From positions 1-43,838 of the forward strand of contig UQFO01000020.1 in NCBI GenBank assembly GCA_900540275.1: a DNA stretch of 43,838 bases, in the 5' to 3' direction. Source of the stretch: an uncultured Oscillospiraceae bacterium (lineage in GTDB: Bacteria; Bacillota; Clostridia; Oscillospirales; Acutalibacteraceae). A program made the position numbers and the translations under genes. Every line of letters begins with the position of its first letter. Positions within the stretch are counted from its first letter, which is position 1. Below are positions 15,063 through 23,306 of the stretch, piece after piece. The notes beneath the pieces were generated by a model. That model saw nothing but the letters and a program-made list of their open reading frames with translations, did no database searches and had not been told where the DNA came from.

Positions 15063-16328
15063 TTATTTTTGTATGCCGTACTGCGCCTGCTTTTCGAGCT
15101 GTTCCTCAATGCGCAGCAGGCGGTTATACTTCGCGGTGCGGTCTGTCCGGCACGGCGCGCCCGTTTTAATCTGGCCCGCGTTCACCGCGACGGCAAGGTC
15201 GGCAATCGTGGTGTCCTCCGTCTCTCCGCTGCGGTGGGAGATAACGGTTGTGTAGGACGCGCGCTTTGCCGTCTCAATGGCGGCAAGCGTTTCCGTCAGC
15301 GTGCCGATTTGGTTGATTTTGACCAGGATTGAGTTGCCCGCCTGCATCGTGATGCCCTGCGTAAGCCGTTCGGTATTGGTAACAAACAAGTCGTCCCCGA
15401 CCAGCTGTACCTTTTTGCCGAGGCGCCGCGTCATTTCCGCCCAGCCTTCCCAATCGTTTTCGCCCAGCCCGTCCTCGATGGAGACAATCGGGTAGCTGCC
15501 AATCAGCTTTTCCCAGTAATCAATAAGCCCGCTGCTTGTCATTTCAGTTTTGCGCTTCGGCAGCGCGTACTTATCGCCCTTTGCCCACTCGCTGCCTGCG
15601 GCGTCGAGCGCGATTTTAATTTCGTTTGTATTGTAGCCGGCTTTTTCGATGGCTTTGATAATCAGCTCGATGGCCTCTTCGTCCGCGCCGAGGTCGGGCG
15701 CGAAGCCGCCTTCGTCGCCTACGCCCGTACCCTTGCCCATTTCCTTGAGCAGGGCGCCCAGTGTGTGGTAAATTTCACAGCACTGCTGCAGGCCCTTTGA
15801 AAAGGTTTTCGCGCCGACAGGCATAATCATAAATTCCTGTATGTCTACGTTGTTTCCCGCGTGCGCGCCGCCGTTCAGGATGTTCATCATCGGGACAGGA
15901 AGCGTATGCGCGTACGCTCCGCCGAGATACGCGTAAAGCGGCACCTTGATGGCCTTTGCGGATACCTTGGCAGCCGCGAGCGATACCGCCAGGATGGCGT
16001 TCGCGCCTAGCTTCGATTTGTTTTTCGTACCGTCTAGCTCGTTCATCGCGCAGTCGATGTCCATCTGGCACAGCGGGTTCATGCCGCACAGCTTCGGCGC
16101 AATCATTTCGTTGATATTGCGCACGGCGTTCATTACGCCCTTGCCCTTGTAACGGGGGGCGTCCGTTTCGCGCAGCTCGTGCGCCTCGTACTCGCCTGTG
16201 GACGCGCCGCTCGGGACGCTTGCGCGGGCAGTCGTTCCGCAGTTGAGCGTAATCTCCGCTTCCACGGTTGGGTTTCCTCTGGAATCGATAATTTCCCTGC
16301 CTGTAATTCTTTCTATTTTGTGTTCCAT
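15063..16328 (-). CDS. eno: Enolase
   Basis: A 421-residue enolase converting 2-phosphoglycerate to phosphoenolpyruvate in glycolysis. Diagnostic motifs are REIIDSRGNPTVEAEI, SGASTGEYEAHELRE, NGGAHAGNNVDIQEFM, VGDDLFVTN, LVKINQIGTLTET and SHRSGETEDTTIADLAV. AGGAGG precedes ATG 16328 at good spacing. It stands alone between a terminator and the radical SAM gene rather than with gapA-pgk-tpi-gpmI. Confidence 0.96.
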   Translation of the reverse strand: MEHKIERITGREIIDSRGNPTVEAEITLNCGTTARASVPSGASTGEYEAHELRETDAPRYKGKGVMNAVRNINEMIAPKLCGMNPLCQMDIDCAMNELDGTKNKSKLGANAILAVSLAAAKVSAKAIKVPLYAYLGGAYAHTLPVPMMNILNGGAHAGNNVDIQEFMIMPVGAKTFSKGLQQCCEIYHTLGALLKEMGKGTGVGDEGGFAPDLGADEEAIELIIKAIEKAGYNTNEIKIALDAAGSEWAKGDKYALPKRKTEMTSSGLIDYWEKLIGSYPIVSIEDGLGENDWEGWAEMTRRLGKKVQLVGDDLFVTNTERLTQGITMQAGNSILVKINQIGTLTETLAAIETAKRASYTTVISHRSGETEDTTIADLAVAVNAGQIKTGAPCRTDRTAKYNRLLRIEEQLEKQAQYGIQK

Positions 16329-16388
16329 AATTGATACCTCCTGCCGTTATTATCCACTCGATGAACCGTATTTATTCCACTTTTTCCG

Positions 16389-17276
16389 TCAAAACAGGGT
16401 AAGCTGACGGTTTATATAGGGCTCCTTATAAGCCCTTATGATGTCGTCCATGCGGGTAAGGAGGCCGGCGCGCTTGCATTCTTCGCGAAAAAAGGCCAAA
16501 AGCTCCCTTGCGTGCGGGGAAACGCACTCGTACGCGTCCCCATACGTTTGGATGTACCGCTCCTTAAGCCCCGGAAACTGTTCGTCGAGCTTTTGATAAA
16601 ACCAGTCCCTTTGATTTGAACGCAGCGTTACGCCGAACTGCGCGTAAATGAACCGCGCGCCGCTTTCTTTCGACATGCGGATGATTTCCGCAATATTATC
16701 CTGCGTATCCTCAAGAAAGGGGAGCACGGGCATCAGCAGAAGCCCGGCAAAAATCCCTCGCGAAGCAAGCTCTTTTACAGCCTTGAACCGCTCGCTTGAA
16801 GGCGGGGCGTGCGGCTCGACTTTTTGGCACAGCCCGTCGTCTGCGGCGGTTACCGTCATTTTTATGAGTACGGGCGCGTTCTTTTTTATTTCGCACAAAA
16901 TATCGGCGTCCCGCGCGACAAGCGGGCTTTTCGTTGCGATTGCCACGCCGAAGCCATTGTCGCGGATAAGCGAAAGCGCCCCTCTGGTGAATTCGTATGT
17001 TTTTTCAAACGGGTTGTACGGGTCGCTCATGGCGCCCATTCCCACCACGCCCGGACGGCGTTTCGCCTTGAGCTCGCGCGCAAGGATGGTCAATGCGTCT
17101 TTTTTTGCGCGTACGGTATCGAACCGTTCGATATGGTAGCACTCGCTGCGGCTGTCGCAGTAAATGCAGCCGTGGCAGCAGCCCCGGTACAGGTTCATAT
17201 TATAATTGCAGCCGAACCAGCGGTTATTTTCCGCATATCCTGCCGAGAGAATTGTTTTTGCTGTGACCAGTTCCAA
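16389..17276 (-). CDS. SPL-family radical SAM protein
   Basis: A 295-residue radical SAM protein. The cluster motif is CCHGCIYC (C-x3-C-x2-C), preceded by WFGCNYNMNLYRG and followed by DSRSECY, GAMSDPYNPFEK and YAQFGVTLRSNQRDWFYQ. This is the pattern of the spore photoproduct lyase-like/Rv2578c family, many members of which have no known substrate. It lacks clear proof of being SplB itself. The start is TTG 17276: AAAGGAGG lies seven bases upstream, whereas the longer reading frame to 17348 has no ribosome binding site. Confidence 0.75.
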   Translation of the reverse strand: MELVTAKTILSAGYAENNRWFGCNYNMNLYRGCCHGCIYCDSRSECYHIERFDTVRAKKDALTILARELKAKRRPGVVGMGAMSDPYNPFEKTYEFTRGALSLIRDNGFGVAIATKSPLVARDADILCEIKKNAPVLIKMTVTAADDGLCQKVEPHAPPSSERFKAVKELASRGIFAGLLLMPVLPFLEDTQDNIAEIIRMSKESGARFIYAQFGVTLRSNQRDWFYQKLDEQFPGLKERYIQTYGDAYECVSPHARELLAFFREECKRAGLLTRMDDIIRAYKEPYINRQLTLF

Positions 17277-17298
17277 AAAAACGCCTCCTTTCGGCAAT

Positions 17299-17328
17299 AT
17301 TATACATCCAGGCCTTTGCTGCGCGCAA
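17299..17328 (-). promoter_or_regulatory. Possible sigma-A promoter of the radical SAM gene
   Basis: On the minus strand TTGCGC (17323-17328), an 18-base spacer and a perfect TATAAT (17299-17304) lie about 20 bases upstream of the TTG start. Confidence 0.4.
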
Positions 17329-17345
17329 GCCTGGTCAAAAGCTCG

Positions 17346-17374
17346 CACCTTATCCCAGCCGCCCGTATATATTA
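17346..17374 (+). promoter_or_regulatory. Possible sigma-K promoter of the tandem LysM gene
   Basis: CACC with AC at 17347-17348, a 17-base spacer and TATATATTA (17366-17374) match the geometry of the dpaA sigma-K-like promoter, except for T instead of C at the first -10 base. A spore-coat role for the LysM protein would fit. Confidence 0.3.
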
Positions 17375-17414
17375 ATAATAGGTTGCGAACAGAAAGGAAA
17401 GGAGATTTGATTTC

Positions 17415-17729
17415 ATGACAACCATTGTATATACAGTAGAGCCAGGCGACACATTATGGGGAATCGCCCAGCATTTCGGCACGACCGTCAACGATATTGC
17501 GCGCTACAACGGCCTTGCGTTCCCCGATAAAATATATCCGGGCCAGCAAATCCGTATCCCGTCCGCGCAGACTCAGGTCCCGGTCTGGTACGTTGTACGC
17601 CCGGGCGACACGCTATGGACAATAGCCCAGCGTTATGGGCTGACTGTGGAGGGGATTCTCCAGCTTAACAGCATAGACAATCCCGATATGATTTATCCAG
17701 GCCGCGTTTTGCGCCTGCGTGCAAGATAA
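17415..17729 (+). CDS. Tandem LysM-domain protein
   Basis: A 104-residue protein consisting of two LysM domains and almost nothing else: YTVEPGDTLWGIAQHFG ... IYPGQQIRIP (about 4-52) and YVVRPGDTLWTIAQRYG ... IYPGRVLRLR (about 58-103). LysM binds N-acetylglucosamine-containing glycans such as peptidoglycan. There is no signal peptide, which is typical of spore-coat/cortex LysM proteins made in the mother cell (SafA-like) rather than of exported hydrolases. AAAGGAG precedes the ATG. Confidence 0.85.
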   Translation: MTTIVYTVEPGDTLWGIAQHFGTTVNDIARYNGLAFPDKIYPGQQIRIPSAQTQVPVWYVVRPGDTLWTIAQRYGLTVEGILQLNSIDNPDMIYPGRVLRLRAR

Positions 17730-17792
17730 TTCATAGAAACGTCCTTTATGCAGCCGCGTAAACGGCGGCTAAGCTTTTCATATCCTACAAAA

Positions 17793-17823
17793 AAGAGGCT
17801 TCGCCCTGGCGGCGGAGCCTCTT
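17793..17823 (-). terminator. Terminator downstream of the MazF-like gene
   Basis: A 13-bp stem with one wobble (17793-17805 with 17811-17823) is followed on the minus strand by a T run. It also stands downstream of the convergent LysM gene. Confidence 0.75.
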
Positions 17824-17852
17824 GCCGTTATCTGAATTTCAGCGGGATGCTT

Positions 17853-18221
17853 TTATGTAGCTTCCCGCAATGCGCCCTGTGCAAGACCGAAGCTGATGGT
17901 GATGGCATGATCGACCTGGTTCATGGCTGGTTCGTCGAGGCGCCCCATTTTTTCCTTGAGCCGGCGCTTGTCAATCGTCCTGATTTGTTCGAGCAGTACG
18001 ACAGAATCTTTTAAAAGCCCGCAGTTATCCGCGCCGAGCTGTATATGTGTGGGCAGCTTTGCCTTTGATTGCTGGCTTGTAATCGCAGCGGCAATCACTG
18101 TGGGGCTGAAACGGTTGCCGACGTCGTTCTGTACAATCAGCACCGGCCTGACGCCGCCCTGCTCGGAGCCCACGACGGGGCTTAAATCGGCGTAAAAAAT
18201 ATCACCGCGTTTAATATTCAT
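17853..18221 (-). CDS. ndoA: MazF/PemK-family endoribonuclease (EndoA/NdoA-like)
   Basis: A 122-residue toxin-family protein with the hallmark start IKRGDIFYADLSPVVGSEQGGVRPVLIVQNDVGNRFSPTVIAAAITSQ, then KLPTHIQLG, SVVLLEQIRTIDKRRL. The family cleaves mRNA at short sequences. In Bacillus the antitoxin gene (ndoAI) is immediately upstream; here the 400 bases upstream contain no convincing antitoxin ORF. The ATG has AAAGGAACGG upstream, and two stable inverted repeats lie in the leader. Confidence 0.88.
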   Translation of the reverse strand: MNIKRGDIFYADLSPVVGSEQGGVRPVLIVQNDVGNRFSPTVIAAAITSQQSKAKLPTHIQLGADNCGLLKDSVVLLEQIRTIDKRRLKEKMGRLDEPAMNQVDHAITISFGLAQGALREAT

Positions 18222-18254
18222 TTTTTCGACCGTTCCTTTCTTACGTAAACAATA

Positions 18255-18306
18255 TTCAAAACGTATTTTTATCTGTTTTGAAAACAGGGATTGGCCGTTC
18301 CCTGTT
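18255..18306 (-). promoter_or_regulatory. Two adjoining inverted repeats in the leader of the MazF-like gene
   Basis: TTCAAAAC (18255-18262) pairs with GTTTTGAA (18275-18282), and AACAGGGA (18283-18290) pairs with TCCCTGTT (18299-18306); both stems are perfect 8-mers. Between here and 18532 I see no gene; a looser inverted repeat (CGTTCA/TGAACG) lies near 18330-18360. They could be operators or RNA hairpins. Confidence 0.35.
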
Positions 18307-18532
18307 ATTTTCGGTTGGAGTAATTACCCTCGTTCATATATTTGCCAGCTTGAACGGGGGTTATACATTACCCTTTCCATAATATTAAAGGAAAATGAAT
18401 TTTGACACTCGGTTCTATCGCGCCTTTGCTTTGCATAAACAAAACCAGCCGCGAACGGGGGGAGAAAAAAATACCCATAATTTAAAAGGAAGGCGTGCAG
18501 GAAATTGGAAGGCATTCTTCACGGCGATTTTG

Positions 18533-18561
18533 TTGCATTTTGTTGCCTTTTTTGTTATGAT
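18533..18561 (+). promoter_or_regulatory. Sigma-A promoter of the zinc-ribbon membrane protein gene
   Basis: TTGCAT (18533-18538), a 17-base spacer and TATGAT (18556-18561), about 80 bases before the start at 18640. Confidence 0.5.
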
Positions 18562-18639
18562 ATAAAATAATTGTAAACAGCAAGAACGTGTTTGCAGGAA
18601 ACAGCTTTTTAGAAAAACAGGATAAAAGGACGATTCTTT

Positions 18640-19230
18640 ATGAAATATTGCGCCCATTGCTGCACCCTATTTGAAAGGGGAGCAATTTGCCCCGACTGTA
18701 AGCGGGAGCTTAGAAAAGAAATTAAGGAAAGCGACCCGGTCACGGTCATCCGCGCGGACGGCTTTGAGCGGGAGCGCATTGTCGCGGCGCTTAGAGATAA
18801 CGGCGTGCCGTGTATTGAGCAGTTCGATAAAAAGGAGCGTTCCGCCGACGCGGTGACGGGCAAGCTTGCGGCGAAGGTGAAAATAGAGGTTCCCTTTGCA
18901 GCCTTAGAGCAGGCAAGGGACATTTTAGTCGGAATCGGCGCGGTAAAGCTCGCGGGGGAAAAGGTGCTGGAGAACGGCAATATGCCCTCCGGGGCATTAG
19001 AAAGCGGTACGAAAACATTTGAATACAGCCATACGCCGGTACAGCAAAAGAAAAAAGGCAAAAAGAAACGAAAAGAAAAAGAGCCAAAGCCAGAACCCCA
19101 ATGGGAAGAGATGAGCCGTACAAAACGAAACGTCGTTCGTATTGTTTCCGTAATTCTGTTTATTATTGTGGTTTCGCTCGTCGTCTTCGGCACCGATTTC
19201 ATCACTGGCCTGGTCAAAGAATTATTCTGA
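18640..19230 (+). CDS. Zinc-ribbon protein with C-terminal membrane anchor
   Basis: A 196-residue protein. Residues 4-20 hold a CAHCC ... CPDC zinc ribbon; residues about 37-110 resemble the DUF2007 'signal transducing protein' fold (VIRADGFERERIVAALRDNGVPCIEQFD ... VPFAALEQARDIL); a Lys-rich linker follows, and one membrane helix near 165-185 (IVSVILFIIVVSLVVFG). It is probably tail-anchored with the ribbon in the cytoplasm. Function unknown. It lies 20 bases upstream of the metY-like gene and may share its transcript. Confidence 0.65.
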   Translation: MKYCAHCCTLFERGAICPDCKRELRKEIKESDPVTVIRADGFERERIVAALRDNGVPCIEQFDKKERSADAVTGKLAAKVKIEVPFAALEQARDILVGIGAVKLAGEKVLENGNMPSGALESGTKTFEYSHTPVQQKKKGKKKRKEKEPKPEPQWEEMSRTKRNVVRIVSVILFIIVVSLVVFGTDFITGLVKELF

Positions 19231-19250
19231 TTTTCAGGAGGTATACTATA

Positions 19251-20519
19251 ATGAGCCATATCAATACAAAATGCGTGCAGTCCGGCTACGAGCCGCAGAA
19301 TGGGCAGTCCAGGGTCGTTCCCATCTGCCAGAGCACAACATATAAATACGACAGCGCCGAAACCATGGGAAAGCTCTTCGATTTGGAGGAGGACGGCTTT
19401 TTCTATACGCGCCTTGCAAACCCGACGCTCGACGCGGTAGAAAAGAAAATTGCCGACCTTGAGGGCGGCGTCGGCGCGATGCTCACCTCGGCGGGGCAGG
19501 CGGCTTCGCTTATTTCCGTTACGAATATCTGCCACGCGGGCAGCCACGTTGTCTGCGCAAGCGCGGTTTACGGCGGCACGTTCAACCTGTTCCATAAAAC
19601 CCTGCGCGAGCTGGGCATTGAGTTTACCTTTATGGCACCGGATGCAACGGAAGAGGAAATTATGGCGGCATTCAGGGAAAACACCAGGGCGGTCTTTACG
19701 GAAAGCCTTGCGAACCCCGCGCTCGTCGTGACAGATATCGAGATGTACGCGCGCTGCGCGCATGCGCACGGTGTGCCGCTGATTGTAGACAACACGTTCC
19801 CAACGCCTATAAACTGCCGCCCGTTTGAACACGGAGCGGATATCGTGGTGCATTCCACCTCCAAATATATGGATGGGCATGCGGTCGCGCTCGGCGGTGT
19901 GGTTGTGGACAGCGGTAAATTCGATTGGAAAAACGGAAAATTCCCCATGCTGACGACGCCGGACGATACGTACCACGGCGTTGTATACACCGAGCATTTC
20001 GGCCCAGCCGCCTATATTGCAAAGGCACGCGTGCACCTGATGCGCGATTTTGGCGCGCAGGCGTCCCCGCAAAACGCGTTTTTACTCAATTTGGGGCTGG
20101 AAACGCTCCACCTGCGCATGGCGCGCCACTGCGAAAACGCGCAGAAGCTGGCGGAATTTTTACAGCAGAGCGATAAAATTGAATGGGTCAACTACCCGGG
20201 GCTTAAAGACAATAAATATTACGAGCTTGCACAGAAGTACATGCCGCAGGGCAGCTGCGGCGTCATCTCCTTTGGCGTACGGGGCGGCAGGAAAGCCGCC
20301 GAAAAGCTGATGGAAGGGCTTAAAATCGGCGCGATTGTCGTCCACGTGGCGGACGTGCGTACCTGCGTGCTCCATCCCGCGAGCACGACGCACCGCCAGA
20401 TGAACGACGAACAGCTTGAGGAAGCGGGTATCAGCCCGAACATGATACGCCTTTCCGTCGGCATTGAGGACATCGGCGATTTAATCGGGGACTTCAGGCA
20501 GGCTCTGGAAAGAGTTTGA
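19251..20519 (+). CDS. metY: O-acetylhomoserine sulfhydrylase / Cys-Met metabolism PLP enzyme
   Basis: A 422-residue fold-type I PLP enzyme of the Cys/Met metabolism family. Motifs: TYKYDSAETMGKLFDLEEDGFFYTRLANPTLDAVEKKIADLEGG, SAGQAA, SAVYGGTFNLF, VDNTFPTP, and the PLP lysine Lys205 in HSTSKYMDGH; the C-terminus has HPASTTHRQM and RLSVGIEDIGDLI. Length and the YTRLANPT form favour MetY-type O-acetylhomoserine sulfhydrylase over cystathionine gamma-synthase, though methionine gamma-lyase remains possible. ATG 19251 follows AGGAGG at ideal spacing; the reading frame is open further upstream but there it overlaps the previous gene. Confidence 0.85.
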   Translation: MSHINTKCVQSGYEPQNGQSRVVPICQSTTYKYDSAETMGKLFDLEEDGFFYTRLANPTLDAVEKKIADLEGGVGAMLTSAGQAASLISVTNICHAGSHVVCASAVYGGTFNLFHKTLRELGIEFTFMAPDATEEEIMAAFRENTRAVFTESLANPALVVTDIEMYARCAHAHGVPLIVDNTFPTPINCRPFEHGADIVVHSTSKYMDGHAVALGGVVVDSGKFDWKNGKFPMLTTPDDTYHGVVYTEHFGPAAYIAKARVHLMRDFGAQASPQNAFLLNLGLETLHLRMARHCENAQKLAEFLQQSDKIEWVNYPGLKDNKYYELAQKYMPQGSCGVISFGVRGGRKAAEKLMEGLKIGAIVVHVADVRTCVLHPASTTHRQMNDEQLEEAGISPNMIRLSVGIEDIGDLIGDFRQALERV

Positions 20520-20526
20520 TTCACAC

Positions 20527-21198
20527 ATGTTTAAATGTAAGAAATTTACCATCATATACGGGCATTACGGCTGCGGCAAAACGAATTTATCGTTAAACCT
20601 GGCGCTTATGCTTGCAAGGGAAGGAAACCCGGTAACGCTTGTCGATTTGGACATTGTAAACCCGTATTTCCGCAGCAGCGACTATAAAGGGCTGTTTGAA
20701 GGGCTGGACGTTGAGGTTGTAAGCCCGCAGTTTGCGGGCACCAACCTCGACCTGCCTTCTCTGCCGGCGGAAATCTATTCGGTTTTTAACCAGGCCGGCC
20801 GGTATGTCATAATGGATATCGGCGGGGACGACGCGGGCGCGTACGCGCTGGGGCGTTTTGCCGGGCAGATAGAAAGCCTTGCGGATTATGAGGCGTATTA
20901 CGTCGTCAACAAATACCGCGCGCTTACCCAATCTCCGCAGGAGGCGGCCGGGATGCTCTCCGAAATAGAGGCGGCTTCGCGCGTCAAAGCGACGGGTATT
21001 ATCAACAATTCACATTTGCAGGGGCTGACCACCGCGGAGGATATTTTGGCCTCCGCCGCTTACGCGCAGCGGACCGCGGCGGCGCTTTCCCTTCCGCTTG
21101 TTATGACCACTGCGCCGAAAGACGTGGCGCAGGAGCTCGAAGGGAAGATTGAAGGGCTTTACCCTGTTGAGGTAATCGTCAGGCCGCCGTTTGAATGA
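20527..21198 (+). CDS. ParA/MinD-like P-loop ATPase beside the 2-oxoacid oxidoreductase operon
   Basis: A 223-residue P-loop protein: GHYGCGKTNLSLNLALMLA (deviant Walker region near residues 12-30), TLVDLDIVNPYFRSSDY (MinD/ParA-type A' motif) and YVIMDIGGDDAGAYALGRF, with INNSHL toward the C-terminus as a base-recognition-like segment. It resembles ParA/MinD/CooC-type ATPases, but I cannot assign a family function. It starts eight bases after the metY-like gene and 49 bases before korD, so it may act in maturation or localisation of the Fe-S oxidoreductase; that is inference from position. Confidence 0.65.
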   Translation: MFKCKKFTIIYGHYGCGKTNLSLNLALMLAREGNPVTLVDLDIVNPYFRSSDYKGLFEGLDVEVVSPQFAGTNLDLPSLPAEIYSVFNQAGRYVIMDIGGDDAGAYALGRFAGQIESLADYEAYYVVNKYRALTQSPQEAAGMLSEIEAASRVKATGIINNSHLQGLTTAEDILASAAYAQRTAAALSLPLVMTTAPKDVAQELEGKIEGLYPVEVIVRPPFE

Positions 21199-21247
21199 GA
21201 AAACAATCATATTTTAAATAGAGAGAACCGGTAAAGGAGGAATATCA

Positions 21248-21454
21248 ATGCCGAGAATCATCGTCAACGAAGACGTATGTAAGGGCTGCGGGATGTGTGT
21301 TTACGCATGTCCTAAGAAAATCATCGCCCTTACAAAAGACAAAATCAACGCGAAGGGCTACCATCCCGCGCGCCTGATGAAGCCGGAGGAGTGCATCGGA
21401 TGCAAATCCTGTGCGACAATGTGCCCCGACGTCGCCATTACAGTAGAAAGATAA
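21248..21454 (+). CDS. korD: 2-oxoacid:ferredoxin oxidoreductase, ferredoxin-like delta subunit
   Basis: A 68-residue protein with two [4Fe-4S] motifs, CKGCGMCVYACPKK and CIGCKSCATMCPDV, the ferredoxin-type delta subunit of four-subunit 2-oxoacid oxidoreductases. It passes electrons from the TPP site to external ferredoxin. AAGGAGG lies upstream of the ATG and korA follows 35 bases later; the delta-alpha-beta-gamma order is the usual one. Confidence 0.9.
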   Translation: MPRIIVNEDVCKGCGMCVYACPKKIIALTKDKINAKGYHPARLMKPEECIGCKSCATMCPDVAITVER

Positions 21455-21489
21455 GGGGCGCATGGCCCAGGAAAGGATTGAACAGCACA

Positions 21490-22551
21490 ATGGCAGAACG
21501 GTTTTTAATGAAAGGCAACGAAGCGCTTGCTGAAGCCGCCATCCAGGCGGGGTGCAAGCATTTCTTCGGTTATCCGATTACCCCGCAGACGGAGCTTGCC
21601 GCCTATATGTCGAAGCGGATGCCGAAAATCGGCGGTACATACCTGCAAGCGGAATCTGAGATTGCCGCGGCGAATATGGTACTGGGCGCGGCAAGCGCAG
21701 GCGTACGCGCGATGACGAGCTCCAGCTCGCCTGGCATCAGCTTAAAAACAGAAGCGATTTCCTATATGGCGGGCAGCGATGTTCCCGCCTTGATTATAAA
21801 CGTCCAGCGCGGCGGCCCGGGACTGGGCGGAATCCAGCCGTCCCAGGCGGACTATTGGCAGGCCACGAAAGCGCCGGGCCACGGCGATTTCCAGGTGCTC
21901 GTGTTTGCGCCGGCTACCGTGCAGGAAATGGTCGACCTTGTCGGCACGGCGTTCGACCTTGGAGACAAGTACCGTATGCCCGCCATGATTCTGGCGGACG
22001 GTATGCTCGGCCAGATGATGGAGCCGGTTGAAATTCCCGACAATCCCCGTACAGACCTGCCCGAAAAGCCATGGGCGACCGACGGCCACAAGGGGAAAAG
22101 GGAGCATAATGTCATCAATTCGCTCTATCTTACCCCGCAGGCGCTGGAGCAGCTCTCTATTGAGCGCTTCAAGCGTTATGAGGTCGTCAAGGAAAACGAG
22201 CAGCGGGCCGAGGAATATTTGACGGACGACGCGGATATTATCGTCGTCGCGTACGGCGCATCCTCCAGGGTTGCGCACAGCGCGGTTGACAGCGCGCGCG
22301 AAAAGGGCATGAAGGTCGGGCTTATCCGGCCGATTACCCTCTGGCCGTTCCCGACTGACGCGCTTAAGAAGGCGGCAAAAACAGCAAAGAGCTTCCTTTG
22401 CGTTGAAATGAGCATGGGCCAGATGGTCGATGACGTCAGGCTTGCAATCGAATGTAAGCGCCCCGTTACCTTCTTCGGCAGGACGGGCGGCGTTATACCG
22501 ACCCCCGCTGAAATTTTGAATGAAATTGAAAAGCTTGGAGGTGCAGAGTAA
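21490..22551 (+). CDS. korA: 2-oxoacid:ferredoxin oxidoreductase subunit alpha
   Basis: A 353-residue alpha subunit: FLMKGNEALAEAAIQAGCKHFFGYPITPQTELAAYM, QAESEIAAANMVLGAASAG, TSSSSPGISLKTE and RGGPGLGGIQPSQADY, then the C-terminal IVVAYGASSRVAHSAV and LIRPITLWPFP of the transketolase-C-like domain. With B, C and D it oxidatively decarboxylates a 2-oxoacid to acyl-CoA with ferredoxin as acceptor. Whether the substrate is 2-oxoglutarate (Kor) or branched-chain 2-oxoacids (Vor) cannot be decided from sequence alone. The ATG at 21490 begins MAERFLMKGNEAL, the usual N-terminus. Its stop overlaps the korB start. Confidence 0.88.
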   Translation: MAERFLMKGNEALAEAAIQAGCKHFFGYPITPQTELAAYMSKRMPKIGGTYLQAESEIAAANMVLGAASAGVRAMTSSSSPGISLKTEAISYMAGSDVPALIINVQRGGPGLGGIQPSQADYWQATKAPGHGDFQVLVFAPATVQEMVDLVGTAFDLGDKYRMPAMILADGMLGQMMEPVEIPDNPRTDLPEKPWATDGHKGKREHNVINSLYLTPQALEQLSIERFKRYEVVKENEQRAEEYLTDDADIIVVAYGASSRVAHSAVDSAREKGMKVGLIRPITLWPFPTDALKKAAKTAKSFLCVEMSMGQMVDDVRLAIECKRPVTFFGRTGGVIPTPAEILNEIEKLGGAE

Positions 22552-23306
22552 TGGCAGTCGTTTTTGAAAAACCGAAATCCCTGACAGACGTGCCGTTCCA
22601 TTACTGCCCCGGCTGTACGCACGGTATTGTGCACAGGCTGATAGCAGAGGTCATGGATGAGCTTGAAATCGAGGGTATCACAGTCGGCGTTGCTCCGGTC
22701 GGATGTGCCGTTATGAATTACGATTACTTTTCCTGCGATATGGTGCAGGCTCCGCACGGGCGCGCGCCGGCCGTTGCGACGGGGCTAAAGCGCGCAAAGC
22801 CCGATAATATTATCTTTACCTACCAGGGTGACGGCGACCTTGCGGCAATCGGTACGGCTGAAACCGTTCACGCGGCGACAAGGGGCGAAAACATTACCGT
22901 CATCTTCATCAATAACGCAATTTACGGTATGACGGGCGGCCAAATGGCCCCGACCTCCCTGCCAAACCAGGTCACGCAGACCACGCCCTACGGCAGGGAC
23001 GTAAACACAGCCGGCTACCCAATCCGCGTATGCGAGCTGCTCTCGACGCTCGACGGCGTGGCGCTTGCACAGCGCACCTCGGTCGACTGCGTGAAGAACG
23101 TGAACCAAACGAAAAAAGCCATTAAAAAGGGCTTCCAGAACCAGATAGACAAAAAGGGCTTTTCCCTGATTGAAATCGTTTCGACCTGCCCGACAAACTG
23201 GGGCATGTCGCCTGTTGAGGCGCTCGGCTGGCTGCGGGAGAACATGCTGCCGTATTATCCGCTGGGCGTTTACAAGGATGAGGAGAAGGGGGCAAGGCTC
23301 AAATGA
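22551..23306 (+). CDS. korB: 2-oxoacid:ferredoxin oxidoreductase subunit beta (TPP-binding)
   Basis: A 251-residue beta subunit carrying thiamine diphosphate: FHYCPGCTHGIVHRL, VAPVGCAVMNYDYF, APHGRAPAVATGLKRAKP, and the TPP/Mg motif GDGDLAAIGTAE ... INNAIYGMTGGQMAPTS. It overlaps both neighbours (ATG shares a base with the korA stop; the stop overlaps the korC start by four bases), indicating translational coupling in one complex. Confidence 0.9.
   Translation: MAVVFEKPKSLTDVPFHYCPGCTHGIVHRLIAEVMDELEIEGITVGVAPVGCAVMNYDYFSCDMVQAPHGRAPAVATGLKRAKPDNIIFTYQGDGDLAAIGTAETVHAATRGENITVIFINNAIYGMTGGQMAPTSLPNQVTQTTPYGRDVNTAGYPIRVCELLSTLDGVALAQRTSVDCVKNVNQTKKAIKKGFQNQIDKKGFSLIEIVSTCPTNWGMSPVEALGWLRENMLPYYPLGVYKDEEKGARLK

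Noticed and set aside
18324..18515. A 63-codon minus-strand frame upstream of the MazF-like gene, as possible antitoxin
   Set aside because: Composition and sequence do not resemble any antitoxin, there is no ribosome binding site, and it lies about 100 bases away from the toxin start.
18609..20072. A 487-codon minus-strand open frame opposite the metY-like gene
   Set aside because: Antisense frame of a G+C-rich PLP enzyme gene; the plus-strand protein has full family motifs and the antisense product is Arg/His/Cys-rich without motifs.
21391..21489. Longer N-terminus for korA overlapping korD
   Set aside because: The extra residues are an out-of-frame reading of the ferredoxin gene; the family N-terminus begins at ATG 21490.
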